Assembly: GCA_947497065.1 (NCBI GenBank) | Contig: CANMEQ010000001.1 | Location: 572,208-636,207, forward strand | DNA: 64,000 bases | Reading direction: 5' to 3' | DNA from: an uncultured Paracoccaceae bacterium | GTDB lineage: Bacteria; Pseudomonadota; Alphaproteobacteria; Rhodobacterales; Rhodobacteraceae | Shown: positions 8,971 to 15,319 of the stretch, in pieces | How the letters are laid out: the number at the start of each line of letters is the position of its first letter | Numbering within the stretch: the stretch's first letter is position 1 | The notes under the pieces: model-generated | Databases searched by the model: none | Seen by the model: the letters and a program-made list of their open reading frames with translations, nothing else | What the model was told of the DNA's origin: nothing | Translations under genes and position numbers: made by a program

Positions 8971-8996
8971 GGAACAATCTGCATCCCGCTCGCGTT
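8971..8996 (+). promoter_or_regulatory. EcfG-type general stress promoter
   Basis: GGAAC (8971-8975), a 17-base spacer and CGTT (8993-8996) match the alphaproteobacterial EcfG consensus GGAAC-N16/17-CGTT. The site lies 42 bases upstream of the ATG at 9038, in the right orientation, ahead of a cluster of small membrane-associated stress-type genes. The match is exact in the core bases. Whether this organism has EcfG cannot be seen here. Confidence 0.55.
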
Positions 8997-9037
8997 GATC
9001 ACACGAATGTTAAGTTCACAAAAAGGAGACGACCCAA

Positions 9038-9346
9038 ATGTCTACAACGAAGAAAACAGCACCCAAATCGTCCAAGAAATCCTCCCCCATCGCGGATGCG
9101 AAAGACGCTGCAGGAAACGTTGCTCAGGTCGCATTTGATCGTGCGAAAGATGCCATCCCAGATATGGACGACGTGGCAGCCACCGCGGGTGACGTCCACG
9201 ATTATGTCAAAGATCAGACAAACATAGATTTCCAGCGCATGGCCAACGACGCGACAGATTTCGTGCGCCGCAACCCCGGCACATCCCTCGCAGCCGCAGC
9301 AGGTGTCGGCGTCCTTCTCGGTATCCTAGCAACGAAACGCTCCTAA
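9038..9346 (+). CDS. DUF883-like (YqjD/ElaB type) small tail-anchored protein
   Basis: The 102-residue protein has a Lys/Ser-rich start, an amphipathic helical middle (AKDAAGNVAQVAFDRAKDAI), and a C-terminal membrane segment after RRNPGTSLAAAAGVGVLLGIL. This is the layout of the DUF883/YqjD family, stationary-phase inner-membrane proteins reported to bind ribosomes in Escherichia coli. The start is supported by AAAAGGAG upstream. It leads a tight four-gene cluster under an EcfG-like promoter. Assignment rests on layout and the RRNP-type membrane boundary, since sequence conservation in this family is low. Confidence 0.65.
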   Translation: MSTTKKTAPKSSKKSSPIADAKDAAGNVAQVAFDRAKDAIPDMDDVAATAGDVHDYVKDQTNIDFQRMANDATDFVRRNPGTSLAAAAGVGVLLGILATKRS

Positions 9347-9370
9347 GCGGATCCCTTGAAAGGATACATC

Positions 9371-9769
9371 ATGCTCAAGCACGATACCCCCCCACACCCG
9401 ACCACTGCACGGCCAAGTGAAGCCCCGAACGCAGCAGACCCTTCTTTAGCTGACGCCGCGTCCATGGCGGCAGAACAGCTCGACCTGAACACCCTTCAGG
9501 CGCAGGCTGCCAGCCAAGTCGCCGATCAAGTTGAGAGCATCGCTCAAAAACTGCGCACCTCTGATCTCAGCACCGTCACAAAAGACGTCAGCGATTTCGC
9601 GCGAAAAAACCCTGCCCTGTTCATCGGTGGCGCCGCCCTTCTGGGGCTGGCCGCAGCTCGTTTTCTGAAAGCCCGCGACCCACAACGCATCGAACCCGCT
9701 CCCACCGTCGCCGATACGGCGACCGATCCTTGGGCAGACACCGCAGGAGGCCCCAATGTCCCATCCTGA
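9371..9769 (+). CDS. DUF883-like tail-anchored protein, second paralogue
   Basis: This 132-residue protein has an Ala/Gln-rich helical region (about 40-85) and then FARKNPALFIGGAALLGLAAARF. That is the same Arg/Lys-Asn-Pro-then-membrane-segment arrangement as the preceding gene. A hydrophilic tail of about 28 residues follows. I use the ATG at 9371, which has GAAAGGA six bases upstream, instead of the TTG at 9356. It begins 24 bases after the first gene and overlaps the next by 14 bases. A role in membrane tethering or envelope stress is inferred from the family. Confidence 0.6.
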   Translation: MLKHDTPPHPTTARPSEAPNAADPSLADAASMAAEQLDLNTLQAQAASQVADQVESIAQKLRTSDLSTVTKDVSDFARKNPALFIGGAALLGLAAARFLKARDPQRIEPAPTVADTATDPWADTAGGPNVPS

Positions 9770-10151
9770 TCCTCGCGACGCACCAAACCTGCTGGCCGAT
9801 GTCATCCGAAACGCGTCCACGTTGATGCAAAAGGAAGTCCAGCTGGCCAAGACCGAAATCGCAGCCAACGCATCGCGCGCCGGTGTCGGCATAGCACTCT
9901 TCGCCATCGCTGGTATTCTGGCCGTCATTGGCTTGAACGTTCTAGTTGGCGCGCTCGTGGCCTACCTCGCAGCGACCTCCCTCTCAGCGGGCACCGCTGC
10001 CGTCATCGTTGGCGGCACAGTTTTGGCTCTTGCCATCGTACTGGCCCTCTTGGGCAAAGCACGCCTGTCCGCATCCGCGCTAAAGCCTAAACGCACCATG
10101 GCCAACATCCAACGCGATGTCGCAGCAGTTAAAGGAGCAACCAATGTCTGA
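9756..10151 (+). CDS. Phage-holin superfamily III-like (YqjE type) membrane protein
   Basis: The 131-residue protein has an amphipathic N-terminus (LLADVIRNASTLMQKEVQLAKTEI) and two long hydrophobic helices (about 45-70 and 78-102). This is the layout of the family once called DUF1469 and now listed as holin superfamily 3_6, which in proteobacteria is usually a chromosomal stress protein (YqjE). Nothing phage-related surrounds it. In E. coli, yqjD-yqjE are adjacent, as the homologues are here. It overlaps both neighbours by a few bases. Confidence 0.72.
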   Translation: MSHPDPRDAPNLLADVIRNASTLMQKEVQLAKTEIAANASRAGVGIALFAIAGILAVIGLNVLVGALVAYLAATSLSAGTAAVIVGGTVLALAIVLALLGKARLSASALKPKRTMANIQRDVAAVKGATNV

Positions 10152-10851
10152 TATCGAGAACCTCGAACGCGATGCAGCCGCCGAACGCCAAACGCTCGCG
10201 GCCTCCCTTGATGCGCTTTCCGCCTCCGTCAATCGCGGTAACGTCAAAACCCACGCGGCGGCCTTGATGGACCAATACGGTGGCGATCTGGGCCGTCAAA
10301 CATGGGGTGTTGCCAAACAGAACCCCGCTGCCTTCGCTCTGGTCGGCGCGGGCCTTGCCCTGATGCTGTCAGGCGCAGGATCCCGCCCAGATGTGGCCCC
10401 TGCCGCAAAACCCACACCGCAGCCAAATGATGCGCTCGACGGGTTCGACGAACGCATAGCTGCAGCCGACGCAAAGATGGCAAAAGAAAACAGCCCCAGC
10501 GCCGCAACCCTAGAACAGCGATTGAACGATGGTTTGGACGCCCTGCCCGCCTCCGCACGCAAGCGGGTGATCCGCGCGCGTAAGGCCGCCCTTGCCGCCC
10601 AAAAGCAAGTAGAACACAGCGCGAAGAAAGCTGCGGATAAATCCAAAACGTTCCTTCAGAAACAGCCCCTTGCCGCGGGTGCGATCGCTGTCGGAATGGG
10701 CGCGCTGATTGGAGCGTTTTTGCCATCAACACGTCGCGAAGACGATCTACTGGGCGAACACCGTGACACGGTCATGGCAGCGGCCCGCGCTACGTTGAAT
10801 GAAGAACTTGAAAAAGTTCAAAGTGCGGCCCGCACCTCTATGACCCGATAG
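10144..10851 (+). CDS. DUF3618 domain protein
   Basis: The 235-residue product starts with IENLERDAAAERQTLAASLD, the DUF3618 pattern of a charged helix beginning LERD...R..LA.tLd. A hydrophobic stretch near residue 65 (AAFALVGAGLALMLSGAG) and a glycine-rich one near 190 (AAGAIAVGMGALIGAFLP) suggest two membrane passages or a glycine zipper, linked by a basic alanine-rich helix. The ATG at 10144 follows AAAGGAG and overlaps the preceding gene by eight bases, so I prefer it to the track's 10117. Function unknown; DUF3618 genes usually sit with holin-like genes, as here. Confidence 0.7.
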   Translation: MSDIENLERDAAAERQTLAASLDALSASVNRGNVKTHAAALMDQYGGDLGRQTWGVAKQNPAAFALVGAGLALMLSGAGSRPDVAPAAKPTPQPNDALDGFDERIAAADAKMAKENSPSAATLEQRLNDGLDALPASARKRVIRARKAALAAQKQVEHSAKKAADKSKTFLQKQPLAAGAIAVGMGALIGAFLPSTRREDDLLGEHRDTVMAAARATLNEELEKVQSAARTSMTR

Positions 10852-10874
10852 AAAGCGGCCCTTCGAACACACAC

Positions 10875-10901
10875 GTCCGGTCGGGACACCCTCGACCGGA
10901 C
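10875..10901. other. Perfect hairpin at a convergent gene junction
   Basis: GTCCGGTCG and CGACCGGAC pair perfectly over nine bases around a nine-base loop, between the convergent DUF3618 and DUF2254 genes. On the plus strand it is followed by eight A residues, not T, so it does not meet the usual intrinsic-terminator pattern in either direction. It may still stabilise mRNA 3' ends. Confidence 0.4.
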
Positions 10902-10910
10902 CAAAAAAAA

Positions 10911-12176
10911 TCAAAAATCACCACCGGCGCCCTGACCCTGCCCCTTCAAACCAGACAGCTCTTCCAACACAACTGCTCGGTCTCGATCCTCCACAGCCTC
11001 CGCAAGGTTCGTCAACAGTTCGATCGTATGGGCTGTCACCAACTTGTCCGGCTCAATGTATTGGCGGCACAGGGGAAATGTGTTTTCAAACAGGTGATCA
11101 AACCCCAAGGGCGGCATCCGTAACCGCCTTTCTCCCCGCTGTGCAATCAACCCCTCTTTATAGGTCGAGGCCACCGTCAGCGCAGAGGCCAAACGGTTCA
11201 GACAATCCATCGCCGTATACGGATCATTCACCCCCGGCGACAATGCCCGCGCCACCATTTCGACCAACTGCTGGGCGATAAACGTGGGGTTTTGTTGCTC
11301 GGTCCGATTAATGCCAATAACGCAACAGGCACGAATTTCGGCACACTGCTCTTCGGCAATTGATTGGCGCGCAAAAACCGTCACAACATCCGTTTTCGAC
11401 GTCACAAAATCCCCAATCCGCACCGCAACCACCACATACCAATCATGCGCCTCGGCCAGCCGTTTCAAATCGTCCATTTCAATCGTCTGAACATAGCCAG
11501 ACGTTTCTGGCCTGAGCACAAATGCAGCCTCTTCAGGCCAGGTTCCAACCTCTTTCCCTGCGTCTTCCTGCTCATCGCCTTGGGCATCGATCATCGCCCC
11601 TATCTGCTTCTCAATCCTGTGGCTCAGCGCCGCAGAAATACGGCCCACGTTGATCATCTCCGGCACATGATGAATGAAAAACACAATCGTAAAGACACAC
11701 AGCAACGCAAGGCAAAGCACGATCATCAACGATATGTGCGGCACAAAATCGGGCGCGCCCGCACCGTCACCGCCATCCACCGCCCGTAAAATCGCAATGA
11801 TGTAAACGAACGTCGAAATCAGAATGCCAAGGCTCCACTGATTGCCCCGGTCGCGCATGAAATTCCCGATCAGCCGCGGCCCGAAATTTCCAGATGCAAA
11901 CGACACCGCAACCAATGTCATCGAAAACATCACGCCCGTCACCCCGATCACCGATTGCGCCAAGACCGCCAAAAGCCCCCGCGCCGCATCCGGTGACAAG
12001 CCAACCAAAGCATCGAAACCCCAAATTTTTCTGGCATCAAAAGCACGGTCCGCCCACTCCGTCGCGCCCGCCAGCATCAAACCGAAACAAATAAGAACGG
12101 TCGGGATAAACCAATACGACGCCCGAATATCCGTCAGGACTTTCAGAACGCGTTCCCGTTTTTTCAAGTTGCTCAT
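10911..12176 (-). CDS. DUF2254 predicted membrane protein
   Basis: The 421-residue protein begins MSNLKKRERVLKVLTDIRASYW and has about four N-terminal membrane segments (residues about 20-170). A large soluble C-terminal region contains VSPGVNDPYTAMDCLNRLASAL-type sequence, which is typical of DUF2254. The role of the family is unknown. I start at 12176, which has a GAAAGGG ribosome site; the track's start adds 45 unlikely residues. It stands alone on the minus strand between the DUF3618 cluster and the DUF2945-topoisomerase pair. Length is normal. Confidence 0.82.
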   Translation of the reverse strand: MSNLKKRERVLKVLTDIRASYWFIPTVLICFGLMLAGATEWADRAFDARKIWGFDALVGLSPDAARGLLAVLAQSVIGVTGVMFSMTLVAVSFASGNFGPRLIGNFMRDRGNQWSLGILISTFVYIIAILRAVDGGDGAGAPDFVPHISLMIVLCLALLCVFTIVFFIHHVPEMINVGRISAALSHRIEKQIGAMIDAQGDEQEDAGKEVGTWPEEAAFVLRPETSGYVQTIEMDDLKRLAEAHDWYVVVAVRIGDFVTSKTDVVTVFARQSIAEEQCAEIRACCVIGINRTEQQNPTFIAQQLVEMVARALSPGVNDPYTAMDCLNRLASALTVASTYKEGLIAQRGERRLRMPPLGFDHLFENTFPLCRQYIEPDKLVTAHTIELLTNLAEAVEDRDRAVVLEELSGLKGQGQGAGGDF

Positions 12177-12355
12177 CGGCGCCCTTTCAAAGCGAAATCT
12201 AGCGTAAATCTTCGTGTCGCAGGAAAGGCAGACCAGCTGAATTCCACCTCTCCAACACCTAGTGCCCTGACATGACAGTGACAACCAAAGAGGATCGTTC
12301 GCCACACCCACCCAATCGCAACTGCCCGAATTTCCCTACATCCTCAATCAAACCG

Positions 12356-12381
12356 GAACCAAACACATATCCAAACGGTTC
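12356..12381 (+). promoter_or_regulatory. Possible EcfG-like promoter, one mismatch
   Basis: GGAAC (12356-12360), 17 bases, then GGTT in place of CGTT (12378-12381), about 75 bases upstream of the DUF2945 start. It resembles the exact match at 8971 but has one deviation, so it is only a candidate. Confidence 0.3.
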
Positions 12382-12456
12382 TTTCAGTGCAGTCGCTTAA
12401 GCCACCAAAGCACACCCGAGATCGGCCCCGCGACACCCGAACGAAGGAGACCGAGT

Positions 12457-12672
12457 ATGACAACGGTTCAAGAAGGCGATCCCGTGGAATGGGCGTGGGG
12501 AAACGGCACAGCGCAGGGCACGGTCCAATCAGTGTTTAAAGAAAAAACAACCCGCACGATCAAAGGCAGCGAGGTCACACCCAACGGCACCAAAGATGAT
12601 CCGGCCCTGTATATCAAACAGGCCGATGGCGATGCGGTGCTCAAACTCGCCTCCGAAGTGGGGCCAGCATGA
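12457..12672 (+). CDS. DUF2945 (HVA1/TUDOR-like) protein
   Basis: The 71-residue cytoplasmic protein (GDPVEWAWGNGTAQGTV..., TIKGSEVTPNGTKDDPALYI, LKLASEV) matches the DUF2945 family. It is a small SH3/Tudor-like fold named after a fungal hypervirulence-associated protein; its bacterial role is unknown. AAGGAGACC lies upstream. The stop overlaps the topoisomerase IB start (ATGA, 12669-12672), so the two are coupled, hinting at a nucleic-acid-linked or stress role. Confidence 0.85.
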   Translation: MTTVQEGDPVEWAWGNGTAQGTVQSVFKEKTTRTIKGSEVTPNGTKDDPALYIKQADGDAVLKLASEVGPA

Positions 12673-13631
12673 CCGACCCCCTCGTGTATGTCTCGGACGC
12701 AGACCCTGGGATAAAGCGCCGAAAACACGGGCGCGGCTTCACCTATATAGCACCAGACGGCACGACAATCGCGGACCAGGGCGAACGCGCCCGCATTCAA
12801 GCCCTCGCCGTCCCCCCCGCCTACGAAGACGTCTGGATTTGCAGCCTCGCCAACGGGCATTTGCAAGCCACAGGGCGGGACGCGCGGCGCAGAAAACAAT
12901 ACCGGTATCATCCCGACTGGTCAGCGGCACAGGCCACCGCAAAATACGACCAACTCATCCCTTTCGCAGACCACCTACCCCGTATCCGTCGCCGCATTAA
13001 CCGCGACCTAGGCGCAGACCCGGGCGATCTTGAATTTGCCCTCGCCGCAGCGGTCACAATGATCGATCGTGCCTCCCTGCGCGTCGGCAACCCTGACTAC
13101 ACCCGCGACAATGGCTCCTACGGCGCTATCACTCTGCGTCGCCGCCACCTCACCTTTCGCAATAATCAAATTGACATGCGCTATACGGCCAAAGGCGGCA
13201 AAAAAATCAAACGCAGCATCACGGACCGCAAGCTTCAAAGACTACTCCACAAAGTCCATGATCTGCCCGGCGCCACGCTCCTGTCTTGGACCAACGACGC
13301 AGGCGAGGTTCAAACCCTGTCGTCACACCAGCTCAACGCCTATATCGCCGACGCCGCCGCGGATGACCGTTTCACTGCCAAAACGTTCCGCACTTGGGCG
13401 GGCACCCTTGCCGCCTTTGAATGCGCCGAGAAAGGCAACAAAACCACCGGTCAAATCGCAGATGCAGCCGCCGCTCGGCTGTACAACACCCCCACCGTTG
13501 CCCGAAACAGCTACATTCATCCAGCCGTCCTTGACCTCGCGGACCAAGAGAAAGTTGACGGAGAACCTGTAAACCGGTCCGGTCTTTTCGCCGCAGAACG
13601 ACGGCTGTTGGGGCACCTTTCCAGACAATAA
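12669..13631 (+). CDS. DNA topoisomerase IB (poxvirus-type)
   Basis: The 320-residue enzyme relaxes supercoiled DNA through a 3'-phosphotyrosyl intermediate without ATP. An N-terminal beta-rich domain (GFTYIAPDG..., LAVPPAYEDVWIC) is followed by the catalytic domain. That domain has the RVGNPDYTRDNGSYGAITL block, the HLTF strand, the KTFRTWAGTLAAFE helix (an Arg of the active site), and the nucleophile Tyr282 in ARNSYIHPAVL. The length is typical for bacterial topoisomerase IB. It is translationally coupled to DUF2945. The family is often stress-regulated in alphaproteobacteria. Confidence 0.93.
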   Translation: MTDPLVYVSDADPGIKRRKHGRGFTYIAPDGTTIADQGERARIQALAVPPAYEDVWICSLANGHLQATGRDARRRKQYRYHPDWSAAQATAKYDQLIPFADHLPRIRRRINRDLGADPGDLEFALAAAVTMIDRASLRVGNPDYTRDNGSYGAITLRRRHLTFRNNQIDMRYTAKGGKKIKRSITDRKLQRLLHKVHDLPGATLLSWTNDAGEVQTLSSHQLNAYIADAAADDRFTAKTFRTWAGTLAAFECAEKGNKTTGQIADAAAARLYNTPTVARNSYIHPAVLDLADQEKVDGEPVNRSGLFAAERRLLGHLSRQ

Positions 13632-13824
13632 ACGCCCGAGAATATCACAGCCAGCATTTGTTTCGCTGGACCCGCTGCGCAAAGAAACCCAATGCCCCGA
13701 TCAAAACGCTCTGTGCCCGGGCCACGCATAAAACGTCGTTTAGGGCTACAGTTTGACGCTAAATTTGCTAAGACACCAAACGGCAAGCAATCATCACAAT
13801 TCAGGGCTAGGCAGGATCCGACAG

Positions 13825-14106
13825 ATGGCAAAAAAGAAAAAAACATCCGGCCCGAAGACCCCCAGCCCCTGCATCGATGTGTGCAAATTCAAACGTGAGG
13901 GCCACTGCATCGGCTGCTCGATGACCAAAGCCCAGAAATCACTGTTCAAAGAGCTCAAGAAAAACAAAAGCCGCGATGCATTCGTGGCCATGATCGTGCA
14001 CCAACAGGCGCGTCTTGGCAAATTCAGTCATTGGCCCGCCGAATACCTGAAAAAATGCGCCAAAAAAAAGGTCAACCCGATCCCTGCTGTGCAGGACATG
14101 GATTGA
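13825..14106 (+). CDS. DUF1289 family cysteine-cluster protein
   Basis: The 93-residue product contains SPCIDVCKFKREGHCIGCSMT, the C-x3-C-x7-C-x2-C cluster that defines DUF1289 and probably binds a metal. The remainder is basic and helical (KAQKSLFKELKKNKSRDAF). The start at 13825 (MAKKKKTSG) has AGGAT upstream and keeps the product at family length; the track's earlier start adds 24 unlikely residues. Function is unknown. It stands alone, convergent with dps. Confidence 0.85.
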   Translation: MAKKKKTSGPKTPSPCIDVCKFKREGHCIGCSMTKAQKSLFKELKKNKSRDAFVAMIVHQQARLGKFSHWPAEYLKKCAKKKVNPIPAVQDMD

Positions 14107-14115
14107 CCTCTCCTT

Positions 14116-14145
14116 CGTCGCGCAGGCCCAAAACCCCACGCGACG
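14116..14145. terminator. Hairpin between convergent DUF1289 and dps genes
   Basis: CGTCGCG (14116-14122) and CGCGACG (14139-14145) form a seven-base perfect stem around a 16-base loop, ten bases after the DUF1289 stop and before the dps stop. There is no clear T-run on either strand, so it is a weak terminator candidate. Confidence 0.3.
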
Positions 14146-14166
14146 CTCAATTGTATTCGTCTCGCC

Positions 14167-14637
14167 TTAGCTCAGGTGCGCACGCAGGAACCAAGCAAAT
14201 TTTTCATGCACTTGGCCGCGCTCAATGCACAGATCTTCGGTCAACGTATCGCCATGTGTTGCAGCAATTTCACCAGCGCCCGCCAATGTTGCGGCCAATG
14301 TTTCTTCTGCAATCTGCATGGCCTTGATCATCTCTTTGTCGGTCGCGGACCCTTCGTGTTCTTTCACCTTGGAACGCGCCAACATACCGGCCAACGTGCC
14401 TTCCGCATAAACGTCAAGCGCCCGAATACGCTCGGCTAGATCGTCTTGCCCAACAAAGTGATCTTCGTAAATTTTCTGGAACAGCTCGTGCAACGGGCCA
14501 AAGCCCATCCCTGTCACATTCCAATGAAAATTCTGGGCCAACATGGTTGCAACGGCTGTTTCGGCAACGGATTGGTTCAGTGCCTCGGCAATGGCTGTTT
14601 TTGCGTCGGTCGAGAGTGCGGATGCTGTTTGTGTCAT
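14167..14637 (-). CDS. dps: Dps ferritin-like DNA-protection and iron-storage protein
   Basis: The 156-residue protein has the Dps ferroxidase signature AQNFHWNVTGMGFGPLHELF with the following YEDHFVGQDDLAERIRAL. These provide the inter-subunit iron ligands (His, His/Asp, Asp, Glu). Dps forms 12-subunit shells that oxidise iron(II) with peroxide and shield DNA. A near-perfect Irr iron-control box lies about 90 bases upstream (14728-14744), which suggests iron-linked regulation. It is monocistronic, with a hairpin after the stop. Confidence 0.93.
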   Translation of the reverse strand: MTQTASALSTDAKTAIAEALNQSVAETAVATMLAQNFHWNVTGMGFGPLHELFQKIYEDHFVGQDDLAERIRALDVYAEGTLAGMLARSKVKEHEGSATDKEMIKAMQIAEETLAATLAGAGEIAATHGDTLTEDLCIERGQVHEKFAWFLRAHLS

Positions 14638-14727
14638 TTTGATACTCCTGCGATTCTGTAACTGGCTTGTGACATCGTCACTGGCTTCACACTCAAATTA
14701 GTGGCCCGCAGTCAAAAAGCAAGGTAC

Positions 14728-14744
14728 TTTAGAATAATTCTAAT
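14728..14744 (-). promoter_or_regulatory. Irr-type iron control element (ICE box) upstream of dps
   Basis: TTTAGAA-TAA-TTCTAAT matches the ICE consensus TTTAGAA-N3-TTCTAAA in all but the last base, and includes a perfect 7-1-7 palindrome at 14729-14743. Minus-strand TTGCTT and TAATTT, 16 bases apart, lie just downstream as a plausible dps promoter. Irr regulates iron-storage and uptake genes in Rhodobacterales and Rhizobiales. Confidence 0.55.
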
Positions 14745-15162
14745 TCAGGGAAAAACACTCAACTATTCGGCCCATCAAAAAGCCGACCAAACGTCGATTT
14801 TCGCGCCCCACCCGCGATCGCAGCAAAAACGCGCGGCTTGCATCATCGCCCGCAGCACAGGCCTGCCCCAATTGAACCAACCACTTCTCGTCGAACGTCA
14901 ACTCCCCGGTGCCCGGCGCCAATAATTTAGCCGGTTGCCCCAACGCTTGGCTCAAACACCGCACCAACGCCTCTGAATGCGCCGCTTGGTTTGCGGACCG
15001 TGTTACCTGCAGCAAAGCACAGGCCTGAAACAACTCCGTCTGCGGCTTCGTCCGGCACTGCAGCGCCGTAAACCTTAGATGGTTCAATAGCGCCATCGCC
15101 CCCGTATTGAGGGTTTTTTCAAAAATGGGGTCCGCTTGAATTGGATGTCGAAGTGGGGTCAT
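14740..15162 (-). CDS. Hypothetical protein, 140 residues
   Basis: I do not recognise this family. The sequence is helical and moderately hydrophobic, with no signal peptide and several cysteines. The middle (QTELFQACALLQVTRSANQAAHSEALVRCLSQAL) looks like a short helical bundle, and the end (GRENRRLVGFLMGRIVEC) is basic and amphipathic. I use the ATG at 15162 (MTPLRHPIQ); the track's start is a TTG. The stop codon falls within the Irr-type palindrome that precedes dps, so the two genes are close on the same strand but probably separately controlled. Confidence 0.6.
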   Translation of the reverse strand: MTPLRHPIQADPIFEKTLNTGAMALLNHLRFTALQCRTKPQTELFQACALLQVTRSANQAAHSEALVRCLSQALGQPAKLLAPGTGELTFDEKWLVQLGQACAAGDDASRAFLLRSRVGRENRRLVGFLMGRIVECFSLN

Positions 15163-15319
15163 CAAAGGCAATTCCAATAGGGTCTCACGTGGCTCACCAC
15201 ATACCTGACTATTACTATCGGAAATTGCAAGTCGTATTCAACACGGCGCCATGCGGCAAGTTGCCCAAGCATAGGCACGGCGCGTTCGGGCCACCCTTTC
15301 AGGCAGCCCAACCCTAGAT

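Noticed and set aside
9756-10151. Holin-like gene as evidence of a prophage
   Set aside because: No other phage gene is nearby. The family (YqjE type) is usually a chromosomal stress protein and the neighbours are DUF883/DUF3618.
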